This document shows, one piece after another, positions 1 through 10,116 of a stretch of 49,566 bases of DNA. The stretch is taken from assembly GCA_054661495.1 (NCBI GenBank), contig BAAFSQ010000057.1, forward strand, positions 1 to 49,566, given 5' to 3'. Below the pieces are notes generated by a model. The model saw only the letters and a program-made list of their open reading frames with translations, searched no databases and was not told where the DNA came from. The position numbers and the translations under genes are program-made. Source of the stretch: Zygophlyctis sp. KS116. Taxonomy: Eukaryota > Chytridiomycota. Numbering within the stretch: position 1 is the stretch's first letter; each line of letters starts with the position of its first letter.

Positions 1-15
1 TCTTAATGCATTATA

Positions 16-102
16 GGAAAAGGAGTCAAGAAATCTTCAAAGCGCAGATCAGGAAAAGGAGTCAAGAAATCTTCAAAACGTAGATCAGGAAAGGGAGTCA
101 AG
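16..102 (+). repeat. 36-bp tandem repeat, about 2.4 copies
   Basis: The 36-bp unit starts with GGAAAAGGAGTCAAGAAATC. It is present at 16-51, 52-87 and as a partial copy at 88-102, with two or three substitutions, all silent or conservative. The period is a multiple of three and the repeat lies inside the coding exon, so it expands the protein by 12-residue steps. Confidence 0.85.
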
Positions 103-120
103 AAAAGTGCAAATTTCTAA
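17..120 (+). CDS. 3' exon of a lysine-rich repeat protein (partial)
   Basis: This is the last exon of a gene that begins left of the window. A TAG at 14-16 preceded by TTAAT looks like an intron acceptor, and the only upstream in-frame codons contain a stop, so coding probably starts at 17. The exon encodes a basic 12-residue repeat (GKGVKKSSKRRS) in about two and a half copies, then SANF and the stop at 118-120. The composition (K, R, S, G) resembles a nucleic-acid-binding or histone H1-like tail, but the missing N-terminus prevents any family assignment. Confidence 0.5.
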
Positions 121-191
121 ACAGATTTGCTAAAAGTTGAAATCTTTTCAAATAAACTCGTGAAAATAAAAGTCTCTTTGAGATATTTGAC

Positions 192-965
192 TTATTTCCC
201 AAAATTCTTTTGAAAAATCGCATTGTCTATATCAGACACATTCCATTTCGCTGATTCTATATGATTATATATTACTTTTATCCCGTCTAATCTCAACGAT
301 AATTCTCTTGTTTCATTATGCAATAATTTAACAGGATTCCCATCAAGATTTTCAGCAGTAAAATCTACAGATATGATTGCATCCATTAAAATTTCTAGAG
401 ACATAGTATAATGAATTAACTTATATCCTTTTTTCATAGAAATGATCTATTAGATTAGAAAATTTAAATCAATTCTACCCCTATATTTCCAATATGACTC
501 CTTTCTAAACGATCATTATCATTTTGTACTTTAGTTGCAGATTCTAAAAAATCCGTTGAATTATCTAAATCCGTAACCCCAATATTTACTGTTCCAAGAC
601 GCACCGGCTCTTTGACATTTACCGATAATTTCAACGTTGCATTGTTCTCTTCAAAGAATTCATGATGAGACTTGAGCTCCCTGAATAATGAAGGAGTGCA
701 CATATTTTGTAATGCGATTTCATTTTCCTTAAAATCCTGTAAAAGAACAAATAATCGCTTAATCACTGCTGTTGAAAGACTCAACATTGTACTTGTTTCT
801 CGATTAAACATTGTTAATTTCAATAAAAAAACCATGGCCTTATCTAGAAAGGTCCGTTTTTCATCGAATTTTTGCATCCAATTGATTCTTACTTTGGTAT
901 TTCCTAATAAAACTGGATAATTTTTCAAGTGCATCTTCATAACTTGTGTAATTGACGAAAAACAT
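192..965 (-). CDS. uncharacterised protein, three-exon model
   Basis: I do not recognise the family. The model starts at the ATG complementary to 963-965 and uses introns 844-892 and 447-478, both GT...TAG on the minus strand, giving 230 residues. The product is mixed helical with no clear membrane segment. It contains a run of Leu/Phe/Lys-rich helices (about residues 25-75) and ends with a segment reading RELSLRLDGIKVI that faintly recalls a BAG helix, too weakly to name. A longer unspliced frame starts at 1033. In the chosen frame a proline-rich stretch (EPVPPPKNVE) lies upstream of the ATG without a start codon of its own, so the 5' end is uncertain. Confidence 0.45.
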
Positions 966-1209
966 TTCCTGAACCGACCGAATTTCAACATTTTTAGGAG
1001 GAGGAACAGGTTCAAGTAGTTGATTTTGTTCATTTTATTCTATACTAAATTCATGCATTCATAATTTTCCATGATGGATTCATGATGGATTCATGATTTG
1101 TATTTTGTAAGAACCAATGATACTGTTTGTTTGATTTATAAAAATTTCGGACATGGTTAAGATGGACAGAGTGTAGGAAACAAAAGGCAGGCGAAGGAAC
1201 AAAGAGAGA

Positions 1210-4200
1210 ATGACGGATTACTTTTTAGATAATAGACATGTAAAATTCATGATTGCTAGTAAATCAGGAGATTTGGAAGATTGGAGAATGAAGGAAAGAT
1301 TAAAGACTGTGTCTGTGGTCTTGGTTCTCTGTTTGAATATAGGAATTGATCCGCCAGATGTTACAAAAACTCAACCTTGTTCTAAATTAGAGGCATGGGT
1401 TGATCCATTTTCTTTGCCTCCTCAAAAGGCACTAGAAGCGATTGGGCGAAATTTGCAATCACAGTATGAGGTAATTTAGATTTATCATAATGATCAGGTT
1501 TGGCAGCCAAGAGCTAGGTACAGATTATCACTAGATCCCTCAATTGAAGAAACAAAGAAATTATGTTGTTCTTTGCGTAGGAATGCAAAGGAAGAACGTA
1601 TTCTATTTCATTATAATGGTCATGGAGTTCCAAAACCTACTGCTGGTGGTGAAATTTGGGTGTTTAATAAGAATTATACTCAAGTAAATAATTTTAAAGC
1701 TAAAAATATAGTATATCCCAGTATCTATTTATGATATTCAGACTTGGTTAGGATCTCCTTGCATTTATGTTTACGATTGTAATAACGCAGGGAATATACT
1801 TTATGCTTTTACTAAATTTGCTAAACAAAGAGATTCAGAAATGGCTTTGCATTCCATTAATGTTTCAAAAGATTTACCTCAAACCAACTCTCAAAATGAA
1901 CAAAGTACAGCAAGTTTGGAATCTAGAACTACTGGGCTTTGGACCCCTCTTTCAGAATGTATTCAGTTGGCCGCATGTAGGCCAAATGAGTTATTGCCTA
2001 TGCATCCTGATTTGCCTGCTGATATATTTACTTGCTGCTTGACAACTCCAATTGAAATCGCTCTAAGATGGTTTATTTCAGAAAATCTATTGGTCAAAAA
2101 TATTAATGTTGATATGCTTAAGAAAATTCCAGGGAGATTAAATGATAGAAGAACCCCACTTGGAGAATTAAATTGGATTTTTACTGCCATCACGGATACT
2201 ATAGCCTGGGATACTCTTCCTCATGCACTTTTTCAAAAGCTATTTCGACAAGATTTAATGGTGGCTGCTCTTTTTAGAAATTTCCTACTTGCTGAAAGAA
2301 TTATGAGACATTATGGTTGTCATCCAATGTCTAGCCCAATCATTACAACGACATATCAGCATTCTATGTGGCAAGCATGGGATTTGGCAGTAGATGTTTG
2401 TCTTACTCAGCTTCCAAGTTTGTTGGATGAATCTAAGCCGTATGAATACGTTCATGCAAGTTTCTTTGCGGAGCAGCTAACTGCTTTTGAAGTTGGTCTG
2501 TCCCGCGCTGGTGTATCTAAAAAGCCGCAGATTCAATTACCGATTGTCTTACAAGTTCTTTTAAGTCAGGTTCATCGTTTACGCGCCCTAATGCTTTTAA
2601 GTCGCTTTCTGGATTTGGGCTCCTGGGCAGTTCATCAAGCCCTTTCGGTTGGAATATTCCCTTATGTCTTAAAACTTTTACAAAGTCCAGCTGCTGAATT
2701 GAAGCCTGTTTTAATATTCATCTGGTGCAAAATTTTGGCAGTTGATAAGACATGTAAGGCAGACCTGTTGAAGGATAGTGGGTTCACATACTTTATTGGG
2801 GTTTTAGCCGTTGAAAATGAAAATTCGCTACCAAATATGGCAAACATTTCAGAACATCGAGCTATGTGTGCGTTTATTTTGGCTATGTTTTGCTCATCAT
2901 TTCCATCAGGACAAAAGGTATGTCTTAAAGCAGATCTTTCACAGACTTTACTTCCTCATTTGTCTGATGCGGACCCACTCTTACGACAATGGTCATGTTT
3001 ATGTTTCTTTAAATTCTGGGAATCTAATGAAGAGATTAAAAGTTTGATTATCAAAGAATCAATACACGAGCGTATGATTGATTTGCTTGTGGATCCGGTA
3101 CCTGAAGTTCGTGCTGCTGCGTTAGTGGCATTAGCTAGTTTGATTGGAGATCCTGATAAAATTGAAAATGTGGTCCATTTCGAGACATCTATAATGGCTT
3201 CACTTCTAAATTGCATTCGGGATGCTTCGCCTTTAGTCCGAAAAGAATTAGTCGTTTCATTATCTCACTTTATTTCAGAATATCACTCCAAATTCTTAAC
3301 AGTAGCGGCTGAATTACTTGAAGAAGAAAAGAAGCAGATCGGTGGAACGGTACCCCCGCAGAGAAAAAGGTTTATGCATACAGGAAATGATTCTAGCTCA
3401 ACCATTAGTGGCTGGTCGGATATTCAAAGACAAAATAGGTCTAATCCTATTGGATCTATCTTAAATTCTATATATGGAATATCATGGAAGGCTTTGTTGA
3501 TTCTGTCTACAGATTCTTTTCCATCCGTATCAATTGCTGCTTCTGCGGTTGTTGATAAAATTGTAAAGCAGGTTTCTTCCCTTCCAAAAGCCGAGAATTC
3601 AATTTCTGCAGCTATTCAGACAAACAAAAAGAAAGTTTCAGAAGCATCTTCCACCAGGATGGTTGATGGAAATATTAGACAAATCAAATCCCTTCAAAAC
3701 ATTAACTCTGCTACAGAAATCAATAATGCATCTTCCACTGAGCCATCAATTACAACCACTACTATTGATAAACTTTCACGGACAATTCGAAGGTCGGCTT
3801 CCCTAGCATTTAACACACTATTTGCCGGCAATTCTTCAGATTTAGAGCCAAGTTCTTCACAGCCTGCAACTGATAAAAATCCACAATCAGAAGCACCTAC
3901 AAAGGAACTTGAATCAACTCTTGACGATGAAGCATATTCGGACGATGATTCTCGAATCAGCATTGTAACATATTTTTTCGAATGGAGCTGCAGATACTTT
4001 TGTGAACCCCAAATGAAAGTGCTCGAAGGGGATGATCCTGGTACTAAACAATTTAATGAGAAACTATGGCGGCATGAGAGAAATGAAACCGTATTAGCTG
4101 CTGTAAAAGAAATCAAAATATCTACATGTAATATCATCGTATTTAAATTTAGATTTAAAAACGAATGAAGATCCGATTTGTTCATTCCATGATGATTTTC

Positions 4201-5315
4201 ATGCGGTAATTAACGCAGTCTTTCACCCTTATTCCGACCATTTTGTCAGTGTGGATTCATTTAGTCGAATCAGGTAATATTTTATATTTGAAGAAAAAGC
4301 ATCTATGATTGGAAAATTAAGTCTAAATTACATTCGTTTGTCAATCAAAATCCGTATGGTAGTCAAGTTAGTTCGATTAGATTTATAAATGAGGAGAATA
4401 TGTCACTATTGCTAGTAGCATCGGGTAGTTCATAAATATATAACGTTGATTAGATGAAGGAATAATTCGTCTTTATGACAAATATGATACCGAAGATTCA
4501 TATTTACTATCATCTTGGAAAGGATTAACTAATGTTCTACATCCTATTCCTTCAAAAGGCAAAGGGGTGATTTTGGATTGGAAAAATGGCTCATTGGCAG
4601 TTGGAGGAAACTCTCCTTTTGTTAGACTTTGGGATGCCAGTAGTGAACTGTGTGTGTCTGTAAGTTTGATCGTGCTAGAATCAGCTCATAATTTCTCGCT
4701 TTCTTTTCGATAATTAATTTCAAGGAAATTTGTACTTCATCAGATTCGCCTGTCACCAATTTAAGTTTTTGTCACAATCAAAATTTATTGGCGGTAGGAT
4801 TTAAAGACGGAATGTTAAAATTATTTGATTCCAGGACATCTAGGTGATGAAATTAGGCTTTAATAAGTATAGTCTTGTCAAAGATTTTTCAAAAGGCCAC
4901 GAAAAACAAATCTTAAAGTTGCGCTTTAGTGGCGATGCAATAGTTTCTGCTGGTTCCGATGGACTAGTAAAATTTTGGGACATTCGCCAAAATGATTCTG
5001 TGCAAGAATTTTCTATGGGATTAGAAAATTCAATAAATGCAGCTGATATTCATCCTGAAATGTTTGTGATTGGATGGTAAGAATTGCAGAGATAAAGTAA
5101 TCATTAGTGGGAATTCTACTCAATGTATTAAATTATTTTCTCCCGGTGGGTCCAATTTAGGTTCTGTTGCATATTTAAACAATTACCTTCATCAGAAAAC
5201 AGACCCGATTTCAATCCTAGTATTTCATCCGAAAAGACTTTTGCTCGCATCATGCTTATCTAATTCTTTTGGAATTTCTATTTTCGACCTCAATAATAAT
5301 TTCGGACATACTTGA
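1210..5315 (+). CDS. KOG1: Raptor/Kog1, TORC1 scaffold subunit
   Basis: Raptor recruits substrates to the TOR kinase in TORC1 at the vacuole/lysosome surface. The model has nine exons and 1281 residues, with introns 1471-1497, 1684-1711, 4128-4152, 4274-4299, 4425-4453, 4660-4724, 4844-4872 and 5077-5107. The N-terminal Raptor conserved (RNC, caspase-like) domain is unmistakable: [14 protein letters not shown], then [26 protein letters not shown] and YVYDCNNAG. It keeps the His and Cys of the caspase-like fold. A long HEAT-repeat middle (about residues 200-700) is followed by a Ser/Thr-rich linker and C-terminal WD40 blades (VRLWDAS, VKFWDIR). Length is close to metazoan Raptor (about 1330). 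Start ATG 1210 leads straight into the conserved N-terminus. Only the small exon around 4300-4425 has debatable edges. Confidence 0.95.
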
Positions 5316-5394
5316 AGAGAAAAGGCTTTTGGTGGCTTTTCTCATACATACACACGCCCATTTTAGCCCTTTAAGAACGTTGAAACGTTAAAAC

Positions 5395-6458
5395 ATGCTA
5401 AATTTACAAGCTCCAGCGCATAATATATCCGCAACAGAAACGTTTTCATTGAGTCTTGACCCGAATCCCTCATTTGAAAGTGTTGAAAGATTATGTAAAA
5501 TATTTGGCAATGCTTTAAAAATGATCAAGATCAATGGCGCCCTCACAAATTCTGTTTATAAAGTATATCTGCAAGACAAAATAATATTGCTAAGGATATA
5601 TGGTTTAAATTCGGAAACTTTTATTGATAGGTCATTTGAATTGAATTGCTTCATTAGAATGTCCGAACTTGGGCTTGGCCCAAAATGTTTAGCAACATTC
5701 ACAAATGGAAGAATTGAAGAGTATTTGAATTCAGAAACTCTAAACTCTCAATCAATAAGATCAGAATCTCTAGCGATAGCAGAGGCGTTGGTTCATTTGC
5801 ATAACGTATCGTATGATTCTCCTTTGATGCTCTGGGATAGATTGTTCAAATGGTATGATTTAGCATTAAATTCGGTGGATGAACTAACGAAGAATGGAAT
5901 ATATATTTTTCAGGATTTGGATCTGCAATCTCTTGGTAACTTTATTTATGATTAATTGCATCAGGAAAAGATATACAATACTTAAAAGAAAGGGTCAAAT
6001 CAGGGATATTGGTTTTCTCTCATAATGATTTACAGTATGGAAATATTATCAGACTTTCAGAAACCAAAGAACTAGTGTTTCTAGATTATGAGTATGCTGG
6101 CACAAATTACATGGAATATGATTTTGCTAATCACTTTTGCGAATGGATGGCTAATTATCATTCATCTACGCCCCATATTCTTGCCAAGAATCTTTATCCA
6201 ACCAATGAAGAACAGCTAGCATTCATAACTCATTATCTGAATAGTCAAAAATTGTTTGGATACAGTCAAATGGCTAGCGCAGAAGAAATATTAACTAGAA
6301 CCCCATACTTTACGGCGATCTCACATTTACTTTGGGGCTTTTGGGGAATTTTTAGAGGTATGGCTTTATTAAACATTCCAAGTGATTTCGATTATCTTTC
6401 CTATGGTCTTGGGAGAATTCTGATGTATTTTGAATTAAAACCAGAATTGAACCTTTAA
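5395..6458 (+). CDS. choline/ethanolamine kinase
   Basis: The product phosphorylates choline and/or ethanolamine with ATP, the first step of the Kennedy pathway to phosphatidylcholine and phosphatidylethanolamine. Two exons joined over intron 5936-5964 (29 nt) give 344 residues. Visible motifs are the glycine-poor nucleotide loop region (GALTNSVYKV), the kinase-fold catalytic loop HNDLQYGNI, and the choline-kinase motif FLDYEYAGTNYMEYDFANHF, whose first Asp binds metal. The C-terminal helices (LLWGFWGIFRGMALL) are also typical. The sequence alone does not decide choline versus ethanolamine preference. The stop lies 2 nt before the convergent TAF13 stop. Confidence 0.92.
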
Positions 6459-6460
6459 CT

Positions 6461-6901
6461 TTACTGATATTGGGTCTTAGCCATTTCCTGAATATCGAAA
6501 ACACTCCGTGCATTCTTGAGTTCCTTGTCTAATGCAAGTAATTCTCTTGCTCTATAATACTGTTTTGGATAAGATGATAATGCTTGCAGAAAATGTGCTG
6601 TTTTAGGATTTTTCTTACAGATCTTGTCTACATTTGCAACCAAATTCATCAGATATTCTTGTAATAATTCATCCATTAATTGAACAGAGTCCTGCTGAGG
6701 AAAATCCCCAAAAGCATACATCAATGCAGCAATATCTTTTTCCGGCATCATAGGCTTCTTTTTATCTTTGACTAAAGTGAAGATTACTGAATCGTCCGTT
6801 TTCATTTCCTCAGTATTAACTTCTACTACCATTTCCTCATCTGAATCATCTGAAGCTTCTGAAGTAATAGGAACTGGTTTAAGAGATGATCTTGTTTTCA
6901 T
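6461..6901 (-). CDS. TAF13: TFIID subunit TAF13
   Basis: A 146-residue intronless protein with an acidic N-terminus (SDDSDEEMVVEVNTEE) followed by the TFIID-18/TAF13 histone-fold domain. The domain starts EKDIAALMYAFGDFPQ, matching the family signature (MMYGFGD in animals), and ends with ARELLALDKELKNARSVFD, the TAF13 C-terminal helix. TAF13 pairs with TAF11 inside TFIID and contacts TBP. I start at the ATG complementary to 6899-6901; upstream in-frame codons exist but no better ATG. The gene is convergent with the choline kinase with a 2-nt gap. Confidence 0.9.
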   Translation of the reverse strand: MKTRSSLKPVPITSEASDDSDEEMVVEVNTEEMKTDDSVIFTLVKDKKKPMMPEKDIAALMYAFGDFPQQDSVQLMDELLQEYLMNLVANVDKICKKNPKTAHFLQALSSYPKQYYRARELLALDKELKNARSVFDIQEMAKTQYQ

Positions 6902-7149
6902 AGAGATAAATGTAAAACTCAAACCTCATCCGTGAATCCGGTTCTGTTTTACATATCATTCATATCATTTAGTGTTTTACACATCATTTAGTGTCTTGAT
7001 TCTCGAGTATATTAAATTGGCTAAATTAGACAAAGCCTTTATCTAGAATCCAGTGCGCACTTGAAGAAACCTGATCAGAAATTTAAATCGGACGAATAAC
7101 TCAAATTATGTATGCAAAACGTAAAACTAAGCTCCAGCCAAATTCAAGT

Positions 7150-8106
7150 TCATATATTCATAGATGGGATATCAGTTGATTCACTAAGCCATTTAAAGTA
7201 GTCTGGATGTTTTTCAAGTATTAGCCATTCTGACATTCCATATTTTCTAAATTGCTTACAAAATCCCATCAGTGTAGTATCATAATCATGATGCATGATT
7301 GCACAAGGCTCAAAATCAAGTATGTTGTTTGATTGTCTTAATTTGATACAAAAGTCTATATCCTCATAAGCCGAGTCTGGAAATTGTTCATCAAATTTAA
7401 TTCCACATTTGAGATTAATTCCAAAATTGCAAGTCGGAGCATAGAGTAATTCTTGATTAGATTTCCAAAGTAATCTTCCATTCAGTGTACCAAATAGATC
7501 ATGGTATAATGAAACTGAATCTTTTCTGATTGCTTTTGTAATTCCACCAACTGCAATTGAATTATTCTGTAATCTGCGTATCATACTTGAAGCCCAATTT
7601 TTATCAGCAATACAATCAGCATCAAGAAAGAGAATGTAGTTTATGGAGCCCAACATTTTACAGACTTCTAGTCCGATATTCCTTGCAGCAGCTGGACCAG
7701 AATTCTCATTCAACCTGAAAATAAATGAATCTTCTTTAAATGGGATTGGAGAAGCATCATCAATGATCAATACCAAATCAACTTGCTTACAAACTGACAA
7801 AACTGCCATGTGAAGCTGTTTTGCCTCTTGATCGTTTCTGATATATGCAGGGATTATAACTGCATTGTTGGCTGGAGAGAGAGAAATTTTGGACTTTATA
7901 CATTGGACAAACTCCAAAAGGGACGTCCGATCATCAACTCTTTGTTTTCTACGAATAGATTTTGGAGAATGCCTGCCCAGAGCATAAGAAATTCTTGCAA
8001 GTATTCTAAGAATAACCAAGAATATTTTAGGCATGATCCCAAGTTTCATTTTCAGGATTTGATAAATTTCGGAATTCAATTCAACAAGAAAGCTGCCAAA
8101 AGTCAT
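7150..8106 (-). CDS. family 2 (GT-A) glycosyltransferase
   Basis: A 318-residue intronless protein. About residues 20-45 are hydrophobic (MPKIFLVILRILARISYAL) and may anchor the protein. The GT2 fold starts at AVIIPAYIRND and shows LVLIIDDASP, the NENSGPAAARNIGLE motif, the metal-binding DxD in FLDADC, and the acceptor-side motif YEDIDFCIKLR. It would transfer a sugar from a nucleotide-sugar donor; the acceptor cannot be predicted. The motif set is that of bacterial-type GT2 enzymes rather than chitin synthase, dolichol-phosphate mannosyltransferase or ALG5. Lack of introns fits either transfer or chance, since several native genes here also lack them. Confidence 0.85.
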   Translation of the reverse strand: MTFGSFLVELNSEIYQILKMKLGIMPKIFLVILRILARISYALGRHSPKSIRRKQRVDDRTSLLEFVQCIKSKISLSPANNAVIIPAYIRNDQEAKQLHMAVLSVCKQVDLVLIIDDASPIPFKEDSFIFRLNENSGPAAARNIGLEVCKMLGSINYILFLDADCIADKNWASSMIRRLQNNSIAVGGITKAIRKDSVSLYHDLFGTLNGRLLWKSNQELLYAPTCNFGINLKCGIKFDEQFPDSAYEDIDFCIKLRQSNNILDFEPCAIMHHDYDTTLMGFCKQFRKYGMSEWLILEKHPDYFKWLSESTDIPSMNI

Positions 8107-8216
8107 TAAGCTCGCATCAAAAAGCTTCTGATACTGTATTCAAGATCTTTGAAGCTTGCATTTAGACTTTAAGTTCCTGATGTCGTTTTTGGAATCAGAA
8201 ACCCTCAAAAATTGAC

Positions 8217-10026
8217 ATGAAAGAATGGAAAGCTGTCCGTCAAAGTAATGAACCTTATCAAGAGGTTGTGATCCATGGTTGCGATTATAATCTGACAGAT
8301 TCTGAATTATTTGCGGCTCTTCGAAGAGTAAGAAGAATGTTTTTATACAAGGAAAATGCTAATATTGCCAATGCAAGTATTTGCAGAGATAAAGACACTG
8401 GAATATCAAAGGGAATCGGATTTGCTACTTTTAGCTCATTGCAAGAGTATATTAAAGGATTAAAGACAATAGTGCCAAAGAATTCATAGAAAAAACCTCT
8501 GGCCTTTTAAGGTTTGGAGATAGAGTGCTAAGAATGGAATATAGAAAGAATAATAGTTGGATCTGTGAAGTTTGTGGACATTTGAAGTAAGGTTTTTGTT
8601 TTTCGAATTACTAGCTACAAAAAGACTGAAAAAGGATGCAGAAAGTGTTATGTGCCAGAATTGGAATATACGAATGATGGGACAGGAGATATTGGATCAG
8701 TGCCATCATATGTGGTTCTGGTTAGAGGTCTAGATCCTCTAACAAAAGAAGATACAGTGCGGCTAATCTTGAAAATATAGTTTGCTTACTTTTATAGATA
8801 TTCACCTCCTTAAAGAAAAGGAGTTTGGACTTGATACATATTCGATTGGTCAAAAGCAAAGAGACTGGAGCTTCTATGGGATTTTGCTTTTTGATGTTTT
8901 CAGACGTTGAAAACGCTACCAAATTGGTTCATGATGCATACGTTAATCCAGTTTCTATAAATGGCAAATATCTTTCAATTACATATTCACATCCAAATAG
9001 TTTTGTTCCGGTTTATGGATCCTCAGAATGGATTACATATTCTTACTTGGACACAGAATATAATTTGGTAGAAATCACGTATTGGGATGAATTATATTAT
9101 ACAAAAGAATATCCAAAATCTCCTCCGATTGATCCATCATTAATAAAAGGTAAATGGGTCCCTCCAGAAGTTTTGAAAGCTCAGGAAGCCTTGGTTTCAG
9201 AAGACGCCTCTTTAGCTGAAAATGAAGGTTCAACAACTGTTACTAAAGAACCTGTTATATATGATCAGCAAAAAAAGAACGATTCAAATGATTTAGAACC
9301 GGAATCATCACCTAATTTGCATGTTACCAAGAAGAAAAAGATTATAAATCCTAAAGATAAAACATCTGTCCAAATCCTGAAATGGCAAGAACGCCAAGAA
9401 GAATTAGCGCAGCCTTTAGACGATGAAACCGTAGACATTTCTGATGAATCTTTAAAAAAAGTAAAGCATCTAATTTTTCTGACTTTATAGAAGCTTCCTT
9501 CTGAAGAGGAATTAAATCAACGTTATCAAGACTTGAACTTAATAGCATGCTTACTCTGTGAAAGACAATTTAAAAGTGTAGAAACTCTGAAAAAGCATCA
9601 ATTGAAATCTGAACTTCATCGTGTATATTTTATATATTTCATTATTAGGCAAATATGGATCATTTGATTGAGAAAAAAATTGAAGAACTTCGTGATCAAA
9701 TCTCTAATGAGAAAGATTCACAATATCGTGACAGAGCGCTTGAAATGAGAAAGATGCATGGTTCTGGAAAAAAGATTGCATTTTCAGTAAAATCAAACAT
9801 GGCTCGTAAAAAAATCAAACCATTAGTATCTATTTCAAAGCCGATTTCTGAAGAAAATATTGGGAATAAAATGCTTAAAAAAATGGGATGGAAGTCTGGT
9901 GAGGGCTTGGGGGCAAATAAAGATGGGATAAAAGAACCAATTGCGGTATTTAATTTTTTGTAATTATAGACTACCAAATATGCGTCTGGAGCAGGACTGG
10001 GATCCATGTCTAGAAGCAGAATGTAG
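8217..10026 (+). CDS. RBM5/RBM10-like splicing factor (RRM, RanBP2 zinc finger, RRM, C2H2, G-patch)
   Basis: Domain order reproduces the RBM5/6/10 family of spliceosomal regulators. RRM1 ([17 protein letters not shown]...GIGFATF) is followed by a RanBP2-type finger ([12 protein letters not shown]...GCRKCYVPE), RRM2 ([14 protein letters not shown]...GFCFLMF), an aromatic segment resembling OCRE ([21 protein letters not shown]), a C2H2 finger ([24 protein letters not shown]) and a G-patch ([18 protein letters not shown]). The chain ends [13 protein letters not shown]. Introns are 8447-8472, 8587-8614, 8757-8797, 9461-9490, 9623-9648 and 9946-9969, giving 544 residues. The third intron is the least certain: an alternative is 8780-8823; I prefer the first because it leaves a normal RRM helix. 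Animal homologues are longer (about 800-900). Confidence 0.88.
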
Positions 10027-10116
10027 AATGCATGTCTAAAAATAGTAATAGATTGTAGAATGCATGTCTGAATTAAGTAGAAGCATTTTCTTTACGTTTT
10101 GAGTGAAAAATTTTAA

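Noticed and set aside
192-440. BAG-domain co-chaperone
   Set aside because: Only one short helix-like string (LRLDGIKVI) is similar; the basic Hsp70-binding helix is not present.
464-1033. Unspliced 189-codon reading of the first minus-strand gene
   Set aside because: The segment 844-892 has GT and CTAG ends and its removal joins two protein-like frames, and the downstream exon at 192-446 also requires splicing. The unspliced version remains possible but is less convincing.
1070-1099. 11-nt tandem CATGATGGATT as a regulatory array
   Set aside because: Only about two and a half copies in an AT-rich spacer; too short to support a function.
3694-4185. Minus-strand 163-codon open frame
   Set aside because: It lies opposite the Ser-rich linker of Raptor and has no recognisable motif.
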